Part shown: positions 1 through 7,849 of the stretch, piece by piece
Numbering within the stretch: the stretch's first letter is position 1
Layout: each line of letters starts with the position of its first letter
Assembly (NCBI RefSeq): GCF_025175675.1
Contig: NZ_JANIOA010000017.1
Coordinates: 31,021 to 95,020, forward strand
Reading direction: 5' to 3'
DNA: 64,000 nucleotides
From: Sedimenticola hydrogenitrophicus
GTDB lineage: Bacteria; Pseudomonadota; Gammaproteobacteria; Chromatiales; Chromatiaceae
Translations under genes and position numbers: made by a program
The notes under the pieces: generated by a model
Database searches by the model: none
What the model saw: only the letters and a program-made list of their open reading frames with translations
Told to the model about the DNA's origin: nothing

Positions 1-2
1 TC

Positions 3-860
3 CCGGCCGGCGGTCGGCTCACCGCCTGGATACACTGGCTGAGCGGACGCTTCCCTTCCGGACATGGACTGCCACCACCGGACCTGATCATCGGCGCCGG
101 TCATCAAACCCACCTGGGCCTGCTGGCGGCACGGCGGGCCTTCGGCGGCCGGGCGGTGGTGATCATGAAGCCAACACTGCCGCGCCGGCTGTTCGACCTC
201 TGCGTGATCCCGGAACATGACGGCGTATCGGGGGACAACGTGTTCCTCACCCGGGGCGTGATGAATACCATTGCTCCCGGTAGGAGCGCCTCTGGCCTGA
301 AACAACCTGGTGACGAATCTGCGCCCACGGAGCCGGTCGACAACGCATCCGCGCGGGAGGATGCGCCGCAGACACTGATCCTGCTGGGCGGGACATCCCC
401 GCACTACAAATGGCGGGACGAGGTGGTGTTAAATCAGGTCGAGGCCATCGTGCGGCAGCAGCCCGCGGAGCGGTTTCTCCTCAGCGACTCACGCCGTACA
501 CCGGCCGGCTGCATGGAAAAAATCGCCGCCCTGCGGCTGGCCAATCTCAGCCTGATCCCCTGGCGGCAGACCGGCCCGGGCTGGGTGGCGGAGCAGCTGG
601 GGCTGAGTCATGCCGTCTGGGTGAGCGAGGATTCGGTCTCCATGGTCTACGAGGCGCTCACCTCGGGTGCCGCGGTGGGGCTGATCACCCTGGAGCAGAA
701 CAAACCTGGCCGCATCAGCGGAGGCGTGGAGCGATTGGTCACCGAAGGGTGGGTGACGCCCTTTGGACACTGGCGGGAAGCGGGCGGATATGCCCGTTCG
801 CCCGGCGTGTTTGATGAGGCCGCCCGGTGTGCGGCGTGGATGGTGGAACAGTGGTTGTAG
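3..860 (+). CDS. ELM1-family (mitochondrial fission ELM1-like) protein, 5' end outside the window
   Basis: The reading frame is open from base 3 to the stop at 858-860 (285 residues visible), so the start lies upstream of the window. The stretch PDLIIGAGHQTHLGLLAARR, the LLGG turn before a PHYKW segment, and the late SEDSVSMVYEALTSGAAVGL segment are typical of the bacterial ELM1/DUF1022 family. This is a GT-B-like fold often found beside LPS core genes, and its biochemical role is unsettled. Oddly, about 30 residues between the two halves (roughly nt 277-360) look inserted, and they begin with a copy of a palindromic repeat found elsewhere in the window. The frame is kept. An internal ATG at 156 is not the real start, because family-typical sequence continues upstream of it. 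The neighbouring core glycosyltransferases suggest a role in LPS assembly. Confidence 0.8.
   Translation, partial: PAGGRLTAWIHWLSGRFPSGHGLPPPDLIIGAGHQTHLGLLAARRAFGGRAVVIMKPTLPRRLFDLCVIPEHDGVSGDNVFLTRGVMNTIAPGRSASGLKQPGDESAPTEPVDNASAREDAPQTLILLGGTSPHYKWRDEVVLNQVEAIVRQQPAERFLLSDSRRTPAGCMEKIAALRLANLSLIPWRQTGPGWVAEQLGLSHAVWVSEDSVSMVYEALTSGAAVGLITLEQNKPGRISGGVERLVTEGWVTPFGHWREAGGYARSPGVFDEAARCAAWMVEQWL
280..296. repeat. Dispersed palindromic repeat inside a coding sequence
   Basis: GTAGGAGCGCCTCTGGC here is identical to the first 17 bases of intergenic repeats at 13649 and 14814, with close variants at 14681, 47322 and 53250. It is translated as part of the linker of the ELM1-family protein without breaking the frame. 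The other half of the palindrome is not recognisable here. Confidence 0.6.
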
Positions 861-929
861 CGGAACGTGTCTGCCTATTACCTCCCCGGGATCCGGCTGG
901 CAGCGCGTCGTAGGATAGAGTCGTCTGAT

Positions 930-1817
930 ATGAAAAAGGTGGGAATCATCCGTTTTAGTGCGTTGGGCGACATTGCCTCCACAATACCGGTGGTGCGGGC
1001 ATGCAGGTATCCCCCCGTGCTCATCACCTCCCCTCTGGGGAAAACGCTTTACGAAGATGAATGTGAGTCGTTTCTCATCATGCGTGACAAGCGCGTCACG
1101 GAAGCCCTTAGGTTGTTGAGGGCGTTGTGGCGTAGCCGTTTTGACATGATTGTGGACCTGCAGAGTAATGATCGCAGTAAAATGCTCACCGCCTTGGCGA
1201 TGACGCCGCGAGTCAACTCCATCGGTATAAATCAGCAACAACAGACGACAAAAATTCTGTCGGATATCGCCCAGAGAAGCGACTGCTTTTATCCGCTGGA
1301 CGTGACCCCCGAGAAACGCGAACAGAGTTACATCGTGCTGAATGTGGGTTCGAGCGAGAAGTGGCGTTCCAAACGGCTTCCAGACCATAAATGGGTTGAA
1401 TTTTCACGGCTGTTGCTGGATCGCTTTGGTCTGCCGTTTGTAATGACCGGCAGCGAAGAAGAGCGTGAATATGTTCAGCACATCGCTCGGCTGGTCCCCG
1501 GAAAGGTCGAGGTTTTGGCTGGAAAAACAACCATTCAGGAATTGAAAAAGTTACTCAAGGAGGCCTGTCTGACAATATCCACCGACTCGGGGCCGATGCA
1601 TCTCTCGGCAGTGCAAAAGACCCCGACCATTGGACTGTTCGGTGCCACCAACTGGGTCAAGTCCGCTCCTTTCGGCCCCTGGAGTGTGGCTCTGTATGAT
1701 CATGTTTACTACGCGGATGGGCGGCCGCCATCCGGTAGTCGGCTAATTGTTGATGATTATTACAGTAACATCCGTATTGAGGAGGGGCTTGAGGCCCTGA
1801 GGCAGGTATTGTGTTAG
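930..1817 (+). CDS. Glycosyltransferase family 9 (ADP-heptose:LPS heptosyltransferase-like)
   Basis: A 295-residue GT9-type protein that probably adds a heptose or related sugar to the LPS inner core on the cytoplasmic face of the inner membrane. The N-terminus GIIRFSALGDIASTIPVVRA matches the family's first Rossmann strand and loop. The C-terminal segment TDSGPMHLSAVQKTPTIGLF contains the conserved nucleotide-sugar-binding D-S/T-G-P-x-H motif. A GTG at 867 would extend the frame, but the ATG at 930 starts directly before the conserved strand and is preferred. It lies downstream of the ELM1-like gene and upstream of two GT4 enzymes, as in a core-oligosaccharide operon. The acceptor cannot be told from sequence. 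Confidence 0.85.
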   Translation: MKKVGIIRFSALGDIASTIPVVRACRYPPVLITSPLGKTLYEDECESFLIMRDKRVTEALRLLRALWRSRFDMIVDLQSNDRSKMLTALAMTPRVNSIGINQQQQTTKILSDIAQRSDCFYPLDVTPEKREQSYIVLNVGSSEKWRSKRLPDHKWVEFSRLLLDRFGLPFVMTGSEEEREYVQHIARLVPGKVEVLAGKTTIQELKKLLKEACLTISTDSGPMHLSAVQKTPTIGLFGATNWVKSAPFGPWSVALYDHVYYADGRPPSGSRLIVDDYYSNIRIEEGLEALRQVLC

Positions 1818-1952
1818 TGGTTCACTGGGGCGTGTCCCCGCGCGGATGGTTTCTGCCTGCAGCGCCATCCCACCCAAAAAAGCAGTGTGGCAATCTTTTT
1901 ACGGGTCTATTTCCCGCTGCGAGATGATGTTGCAAACACCTTGGCTACAAAT

Positions 1953-3044
1953 ATGAAAATTATTCAATTATTGCCTGAATTGAACGAAGGGGGCGTGGAA
2001 CGTGGTGTTGTGGAGCTCAACCGTGAGTTCGTAAAACGAGGGCACACCAGCATTGTAATCAGTAATGGCGGAAGGCTGGTTCCAATGATTTCTGCAGCAG
2101 GTGGGGAGCACATTACCCTTGATGTCTGTAGTAAAAATCCACTGTCGGTTCCGTTTCGCAGTTACAAGCTGAGCAAGCTGTTTGACCAGCTGCAACCCGA
2201 TATCATTCATGCCAGAAGCCGGGTTCCGGCGTGGCTTTGTCACTTTGCCAACCATAACCGGCGTTTCCCTTTTATAACCACGGTTCATGGAATGAACAGC
2301 ATCAGTCGCTATAGCCGGATCATGACGACGGGTGACCGGGTGATCTGTGTCAGTGAGGTGATCAAGGGGTATCTGCTGGAAAACTACCCGGACCTTAACG
2401 GTGAAAAACTGCATGTGATACAGCGTGGCGTGGATATGCAGCTGTTTGACCCGGAGGCGGTCGATAGGGAGGTTGTCGACGAATTCAGGCGTCAGCTCGG
2501 ACTGATTGATGCCTTTATTGTCGGCAGTGTAGGGCGCATCACCTACCTGAAGGATTATGAAACCTTCATTGCCGCGATTGCACAATGTACCGAGTCAATT
2601 CCGAATATACGCGGCGTTATCGTCGGAGGGGTAAGGGCGGACAAGCAGGAGTATCTGGCTGGCTTGAAACAGCTGGCGACCTCGCTGGGGGTTGCAGAGC
2701 GTATTGTTTTTGCCGGCAGCCAGAGTCGTATGCCGGAGATCTATAACCTGTTTGATGTGATGGTCAACGCGTCGCTTAAGATGGGTAATGTCGGGCGTAC
2801 CGTAACAGAAGGGCTGGCAATGAATACGCCGGTCATCGCCACCACTTTTGCAGGGTTGCGCAATCTGGTGGTTGATAATGTGAATGGCTATATTATCAAC
2901 AATCAGGATGTGGATGGCCTCGCGAAGAGCATAGAAAAATTATACAGAACGCCAATACGGAGCACGCGCTCGACCGTTGATCCGGAATTCACCCTCGACG
3001 CCATGGTGGAGAAGACACTCACTATCTACGGGCAGGTGTTATGA
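1953..3044 (+). CDS. Glycosyltransferase family 4 (LPS core type)
   Basis: A 363-residue GT-B retaining glycosyltransferase. The N-terminal half opens with an NEGGVERGVVEL loop typical of GT4 enzymes. The C-terminal half has GSVGRITYLKDYETFI (the strand after the interdomain linker) and then the EGLAMNTPVIAT donor-binding segment near residue 290. The first Glu of the usual EX7E pair is not obvious in this copy (NASLKMGNVGRTVTEGLA), so donor binding may differ. The ATG at 1953 is chosen over an upstream in-frame start at 1887, because the fold begins at MKIIQLLP. The stop overlaps the next start by four bases (ATGA), so the two are translationally coupled. Confidence 0.85.
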   Translation: MKIIQLLPELNEGGVERGVVELNREFVKRGHTSIVISNGGRLVPMISAAGGEHITLDVCSKNPLSVPFRSYKLSKLFDQLQPDIIHARSRVPAWLCHFANHNRRFPFITTVHGMNSISRYSRIMTTGDRVICVSEVIKGYLLENYPDLNGEKLHVIQRGVDMQLFDPEAVDREVVDEFRRQLGLIDAFIVGSVGRITYLKDYETFIAAIAQCTESIPNIRGVIVGGVRADKQEYLAGLKQLATSLGVAERIVFAGSQSRMPEIYNLFDVMVNASLKMGNVGRTVTEGLAMNTPVIATTFAGLRNLVVDNVNGYIINNQDVDGLAKSIEKLYRTPIRSTRSTVDPEFTLDAMVEKTLTIYGQVL

Positions 3045-4054
3045 AGGTATGCCACTTCATCGCATCACGTGGTCTTGGCCGGGGTGAGTTCTATGTGGAT
3101 CTCGTCAATGAGCTGTCGGGTCTGTGCGATATTACATTGATGATTCCAGAGGGTGCCCGTTATCTGGATAGGGTTTCAAGTGCTGTTTCTGTTTGTCAGT
3201 ATCAGCATAAAAATTCCAGAAAAAATCCACTGCTTTTATGGGAGCTGGGAAAGCAGTTCAAATCCCTCAAGCCGGATATCGTGCATACCCATTTTGGTAA
3301 GGCGACAGGGATATTTCGCTTTCTCAACAGAGTGCTGCACCTGCCGCACGTGGCGACGAAACACAATCCGCGGAAAGGACGGGTTTTTGATCGGCTGGCT
3401 CATGTCATTGCCGTTTCTGATCAGGTAAGGGCAACGATTAAAAATTCGCGTGTGCACGTCATACACAATGCAATAACCGCCGTCCCTATTACGCATAGAA
3501 AGTGCCGCCCCGCGAGGTTCACCCTGATGGCGGTCGGCAGGCTGGATCCGATCAAGGGTTTCGATCTGCTACTGAAAGATATCGCCAGGCTGGAGTTCGA
3601 TTTTCTGCTCAAGATTATCGGTTCAGGACCAGAAAAGCAGCACCTCATGGACCTCGTCTCAACGCTGGGGCTTACCGGTCGCGTTGAGTTGTTGGGCTAT
3701 CGGGAAGATATTCCGCAACAGTTGAATGAGGCGGATCTGGTCGTTATCAGTTCGCGCAGCGAGGGTGGCCCGGTGGTCGCTTTGGAAACGCTGTTTTATG
3801 GAAATTTGCTGATCTCCACTCCGGTAGGTATCGTGCCTGAGATTTTGCCCGCTGATCTGTTGGTCGAGCAGGGTGGTTTTGCAGAAAAAATAGAGCAGGT
3901 TTATCGCGATTATACGTACTACGCACAACTGTTCAGCCGGCTGCAACAAACACATCAGCGGGATTTTTTACTCTCAACTATCGCGGCTCAGCATATCGAA
4001 CTATATAGCAACATGCTGGGTTGTAGTATGACGTTAGAACATAATAAACATTAA
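3041..4054 (+). CDS. Glycosyltransferase family 4, second of the pair
   Basis: A 337-residue GT-B glycosyltransferase coupled to the previous gene by an ATGA overlap. Visible motifs are AVGRLDPIKGFDLLL (start of the C-terminal Rossmann domain, about residue 163) and an intact EX7E-like donor motif in SEGGPVVALETLFYG, followed by STPVGIVPEIL. It is probably another LPS core or O-chain transferase. The sugar donor cannot be predicted. The next gene, an O-antigen ligase-like membrane protein, follows closely, which supports a core-assembly operon. Confidence 0.85.
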   Translation: MKVCHFIASRGLGRGEFYVDLVNELSGLCDITLMIPEGARYLDRVSSAVSVCQYQHKNSRKNPLLLWELGKQFKSLKPDIVHTHFGKATGIFRFLNRVLHLPHVATKHNPRKGRVFDRLAHVIAVSDQVRATIKNSRVHVIHNAITAVPITHRKCRPARFTLMAVGRLDPIKGFDLLLKDIARLEFDFLLKIIGSGPEKQHLMDLVSTLGLTGRVELLGYREDIPQQLNEADLVVISSRSEGGPVVALETLFYGNLLISTPVGIVPEILPADLLVEQGGFAEKIEQVYRDYTYYAQLFSRLQQTHQRDFLLSTIAAQHIELYSNMLGCSMTLEHNKH

Positions 4055-4077
4055 GCGTGCGGGGACAGATTTGCAGC

Positions 4078-5268
4078 ATGTATTCTGATTTGCAGGGCAG
4101 TATCAAACAAACCTCCGGGATTGCCGGTTGGTTCATGCGTCACGCGCTTCTGTTACCCGTGGTGGTGATGGCGAGTTATCACATCGGCAGGGGAATGGGT
4201 GATTCACTGCAGCTGCTCTATCTGTTGTGTGGTCTCTATGCATTAAGAAACATGCATATCGGGCCCCACCGGCGGCTTGTCTATCTGCTTGTACTGTTGC
4301 TCGGCATGATGTTGCTATCGGCGCTCTATCCTGAATTTTCAGCACGGAGTTTGAAGTATTGGGTACTTTATGCGTTGTCCGGGTTGGTGCTGGTCTTTAC
4401 CGTCGGTGCCTCTCCGCCGGAGCGGCAGCAGCCCGATTATCGATTGATGGCATGGATCCCGATCGCGCTGCTGGCGGGTTTTACGATCAAACTAGGGTAT
4501 CTCTTTTTCTTCGCTAAGAGTTTTGATCCCGCCACCCAGATCAACGGCATGATTCTGGCGGCGTTATCGCCGCTGGTTTTTCTTGTTGGCAGGCCTGAAA
4601 AATATGCACGGGTTACTATATATGCTCTGTTTTACCTGACGGCCCTGCTGGCCTTGTCCGCTGCCGATAGCAGAACCGAATTGCTGATGCTGCTGTCGGG
4701 CGGTGCTTTTTTCGTCGCCATGTATACCAGAAGACTCACCGCGCTGTTTATTATCATACCCTTCGTGTTGGTCGTGGCCATAGCAGCTGACAGTTATCTG
4801 TTCAGATCGCAAGGCTTGACCTTCAGTGGTGACACTTTTCAATGGCTGGATACGCTCAGTTCCAAACGCCTGAGCATCTGGGTCGGGGCATTATCCCATC
4901 CTCCGGAAAACTATTTGACCGGGGTGGGGATGCATCGATCCATTGAGTTTCTCCCTGAACTCGATTACGTCAAGCATCTGCATAACCTGTTTATCGAGAT
5001 CTGGTTCGAGACCGGTCTGCTGGGTCTGCTGGCCTATCTGGCGCTGGTCTCACTACTGCTGTCCGGATTGCCGCGCGCCTACCGGATGCTGCAGGGTATG
5101 GACAGGCGGGTCTATGCGGTATTTTTCGCCTCGGGTATGGCGGCCTTGATCGGGGGGCTGCTGGATAAAGGGTATCTTCATCCGCTGACACGCTATTACA
5201 TGCTGTTCTGTTTTACGGTGCTCTATCTTTATCACCGGCGTTGCGGTAAAGCCACAGCCGGTGACTGA
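4078..5268 (+). CDS. O-antigen ligase (WaaL)/Wzy-family polytopic membrane protein
   Basis: A 396-residue, very hydrophobic protein with about ten predicted membrane spans. A large periplasmic loop before the last spans holds the family signature HLHNLFIEIWFETGLLGLL (around residue 300), typical of the Wzy_C/O-antigen ligase superfamily. In this family WaaL transfers undecaprenyl-linked O-chains to lipid A-core, while Wzy polymerises repeat units. Because the O-antigen operon in this window uses an ABC exporter, a ligase role is favoured. The ATG at 4078 is preferred to a GTG at 4057, since MYSDLQG lies just before the first span. It converges on gmhA with only about 20 bases between stops. 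Confidence 0.75.
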   Translation: MYSDLQGSIKQTSGIAGWFMRHALLLPVVVMASYHIGRGMGDSLQLLYLLCGLYALRNMHIGPHRRLVYLLVLLLGMMLLSALYPEFSARSLKYWVLYALSGLVLVFTVGASPPERQQPDYRLMAWIPIALLAGFTIKLGYLFFFAKSFDPATQINGMILAALSPLVFLVGRPEKYARVTIYALFYLTALLALSAADSRTELLMLLSGGAFFVAMYTRRLTALFIIIPFVLVVAIAADSYLFRSQGLTFSGDTFQWLDTLSSKRLSIWVGALSHPPENYLTGVGMHRSIEFLPELDYVKHLHNLFIEIWFETGLLGLLAYLALVSLLLSGLPRAYRMLQGMDRRVYAVFFASGMAALIGGLLDKGYLHPLTRYYMLFCFTVLYLYHRRCGKATAGD

Positions 5269-5289
5269 TTAGGACAGGGGGTTTTTCAG

Positions 5290-5877
5290 TCAGCCAAACA
5301 GGGTCTGCTCCAGGGTGTGGCACAGGGCGTGGATGATCACGATATGCTGCTCCTGGATGGTGCCGGTCTCGGCCCCCTTGGCCAGGATGACATGGTCGGC
5401 CAGGGCGGCCGCCCGGCCGCCCTGGTGTCCCGACAGCAGGATGCTGGTCAGCCCCTGGGCACGACACCGTTCCAGCGCCCGCAGGATGTTGGGCGAGTTG
5501 CCGGAGGTGGTGATGGCGAGGAACAGGTCGCCCGGTTGCATCTTGCCCTCCACCTGGCGGCTGAAGATATGCTCGTAGCCATAATCATTGGCGATGGCGG
5601 TCAGAATGGAGCTGTCCACGGTGAACGCTTCCGCCGGCAGGGCCGGGCGCTCCTTGCCGAAGCGGCAGACCAGCTCGGCGGCCAGGTGCTGGGCGTCGGC
5701 GGCCGAGCCGCCGTTGCCGGCGATATAGAGGCGTCCACCCTGCCGGTAACAGGCGATAATCGCCTGCATGGCCCGGTCGAAGGCCCCCAGCTGCTCCTGA
5801 TCCTGCAGTAGCGCCTGCTTGGCCTCGATGGATTTTTCAAGAAACCGTTTCAATTGGTCCGTGTGGCTCGTGTTCAT
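5290..5877 (-). CDS. gmhA: Phosphoheptose isomerase (sedoheptulose-7-phosphate isomerase)
   Basis: A 195-residue SIS-domain enzyme of the usual GmhA length. It converts sedoheptulose 7-phosphate to D-glycero-D-manno-heptose 7-phosphate, the first step of ADP-heptose synthesis for the LPS inner core. Signatures are AGNGGSAADAQHLAAEL with the likely catalytic Glu near residue 68, the phosphate-binding ITTSGNSPN segment, and a C-terminal EQHIVIIHALCH with the active-site histidines. It is the last gene of a minus-strand unit headed by hldE. Its ATG overlaps the stop of the aldo/keto reductase by four bases. Confidence 0.93.
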   Translation of the reverse strand: MNTSHTDQLKRFLEKSIEAKQALLQDQEQLGAFDRAMQAIIACYRQGGRLYIAGNGGSAADAQHLAAELVCRFGKERPALPAEAFTVDSSILTAIANDYGYEHIFSRQVEGKMQPGDLFLAITTSGNSPNILRALERCRAQGLTSILLSGHQGGRAAALADHVILAKGAETGTIQEQHIVIIHALCHTLEQTLFG

Positions 5878-6665
5878 TGCGTGTCGATCTCTTCCAGGAC
5901 GCGTTCCAGTATCCGCGCATTGTCCCGCAGGTGGTCCGGGTTGATGGTGCCGACAATCATGCCACTGACGCCGGGCTGGGAGAAGACAAAGCGCATCGAT
6001 TCCTCGACACCCTGTACTCCCGGTATATGGCCGCTCTGCAGGCCCTTCTTGATCAGCACACCTTTATTGTTGGCGGCCGCCGCCTGCAGGACCGGCAGCT
6101 CTTGGTTATAGGCGAGGTTGCAGGTGGCCATGACGATGTCCATCTCTTCCACCACCCGCAGTCCGCCCGCGATGCTCTTGCTGGACATGCCGTGGGCGCG
6201 GATCAGCCCGCGCTGTTTCAGGGTGCGCAGGGCATCCAGGGCGCCCTCCCGTTCCAGAATGGCGATGTCGTTGCCGTCGGAGTGGATCAGGACGGCATCC
6301 AGATAATCGCTGTTGAGGGTGCGCAGGCTCTGCTCCACCACCGCGATGGTGGTCTGGTAGCCGAAGTCGAAGCGCGACTGGCCGCGTTCGAAAAATTCGC
6401 CCACCTTGGAGACGATGACCCAGTCACTTCTGGGGCCCGGCAGCAGCCTTCCCAGCCGCTCCTGACTGCTGCCATAAGCGGGCGCGGTGTCGAGCAGGTT
6501 GATCCCCAGCGACTGCGCCTGGGCCAGCAGATTGCGCACGTTGCGATCATCCGGAATCTCGAAATGGCTTGGGTATTTGACCTGCTCGTTACGGCCGAAT
6601 TTGACCGTGCCCAGTCCCAGGGGGCTGATCTTGATACCGGTACGGCCCAGCTCCCGCCAGTTCAT
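5874..6665 (-). CDS. Aldo/keto reductase family protein
   Basis: A 263-residue TIM-barrel oxidoreductase, somewhat short for the superfamily. The catalytic tetrad of aldo/keto reductases can be placed: Asp59 and Tyr64 in LLDTAPAYGSS, Lys87 in VIVSKVGEF and His128 in VLIHSDG. The substrate is unknown. It overlaps both neighbours by four bases and sits between the two ADP-heptose genes hldE and gmhA, next to an FAD oxidoreductase. That suggests a sugar or heptose-linked redox step, which is inference. No signal peptide is visible, so it is cytoplasmic. Confidence 0.85.
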   Translation of the reverse strand: MNWRELGRTGIKISPLGLGTVKFGRNEQVKYPSHFEIPDDRNVRNLLAQAQSLGINLLDTAPAYGSSQERLGRLLPGPRSDWVIVSKVGEFFERGQSRFDFGYQTTIAVVEQSLRTLNSDYLDAVLIHSDGNDIAILEREGALDALRTLKQRGLIRAHGMSSKSIAGGLRVVEEMDIVMATCNLAYNQELPVLQAAAANNKGVLIKKGLQSGHIPGVQGVEESMRFVFSQPGVSGMIVGTINPDHLRDNARILERVLEEIDTQ

Positions 6666-7849
6666 CCCGATTGCTCCTGCCAGGGTGGCTGGGCCAATGG
6701 TGGTTTCGGTAGCCGCTGCAGGATCTCCGGCTGTGGGGCTGCCGGCTTTACCCCCTGCGATTGCAGCAGTTCGGTGATTTCGCTGGCGAGGCGCGGCGCG
6801 AAGGCGAGCTTGGTCGGCCAGGCGGTGATGATCTCCCGGTCACTGTGCAGGTAGCAGCTGTCGGGTCGAAGGCCACTGGCGATCCGCGGTTCCGCCCGTT
6901 CGATCATGAGGGAGCGCCAGCGGACACTGCTGAAATCGATCCAGGGCATGGTGGTCCGCAGTTCCTGTTGGGCCATCTCAATCTGCCGCTCGGCGCTCAG
7001 GGCGACCCCGTTTTCCGCCAGCTGTCCGCCGATATACCAGACCTGTTCACCATCCGGGAGCGGGTAGCTGGTGATGGTGAGCCGCGGATTGGCCTGGGCA
7101 CCGAGGCAGTGGGCGTACAGCGGCGGCAGTTGGCCCTGCAGGATCAGCATATGCAGGGGTCTGAGCTGCATGGCCGGGTGTTGCCGACCGAGTTGTTGCA
7201 ACAAGTCGGCATTGCCCTTGCCGGCGGTCAGGATGATCCGCTGACTCTCCAGGGTGACCCGCTCTCCTCCGCTGTCGACGGTCAGGGTGCGGGGAGTGGC
7301 CGGGTTCAGCGTGAGCCCTCCGGGCGGCACCAGCAGGATCCGCTCCCTAATCTGGCCGGCCAATTCCCGGATCAGGGAAGGTATGTCCAGCACCGGCTCA
7401 TCCAGTTGATAGAGCCGGCCATGGAAGCCTGGGGCATCGAATGGTGCGGGGCGCGAGGGTCCCTCGATCGGCCGCATGCGGCTGCGCATCGCCTTGCCGG
7501 CGAAGAAGCCGGCCAGTTGCGAGATGAGGTTGTCCGTCGACCAGAGGTGCTGGTGTTGCGCCAGGACGCGTACCTGGCGCAGATCCAGCGGGCCATCGCC
7601 CACCAGGCAGGCGCGCCAGATGCCGGGCATTTCGGCGATCGCCCGAGCCGATTCGTTCAGGTTACCGCGCAGGGCATACTTGGTGCCGCCGTGAATGATG
7701 CCCTGGGAGGCGACCGTCTGGATGCCGCCGATGGCCCGGGATTCGATCAGGGCCACCGAATAGCCCTGCCGGGTCAGCGTGGCGGCGCTCCACAGGCCGG
7801 CGATACCGCCACCCAGCAGGGTGATGTCGACCTGCACCGTGTCGCTCAC
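6662..7849 (-). CDS. FAD-dependent oxidoreductase (DAO family)
   Basis: A 395-residue flavoprotein. The N-terminus has a dinucleotide-binding strand-loop ITLLGGGIAGLWSAATL (GxGxxG), an acidic end in VALIESRAIGG, then a SQGIIHGGTKYAL segment of the kind that lies over the flavin in D-amino acid oxidase/GlpD-like enzymes. The substrate cannot be named. It is embedded between hldE and the aldo/keto reductase with four-base overlaps at both ends, so co-expression with ADP-heptose synthesis is likely. An oxidation-reduction pair acting on a heptose derivative is one possibility. The C-terminal tail is rich in Pro and Gln and looks unstructured. Confidence 0.8.
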   Translation of the reverse strand: MSDTVQVDITLLGGGIAGLWSAATLTRQGYSVALIESRAIGGIQTVASQGIIHGGTKYALRGNLNESARAIAEMPGIWRACLVGDGPLDLRQVRVLAQHQHLWSTDNLISQLAGFFAGKAMRSRMRPIEGPSRPAPFDAPGFHGRLYQLDEPVLDIPSLIRELAGQIRERILLVPPGGLTLNPATPRTLTVDSGGERVTLESQRIILTAGKGNADLLQQLGRQHPAMQLRPLHMLILQGQLPPLYAHCLGAQANPRLTITSYPLPDGEQVWYIGGQLAENGVALSAERQIEMAQQELRTTMPWIDFSSVRWRSLMIERAEPRIASGLRPDSCYLHSDREIITAWPTKLAFAPRLASEITELLQSQGVKPAAPQPEILQRLPKPPLAQPPWQEQSG

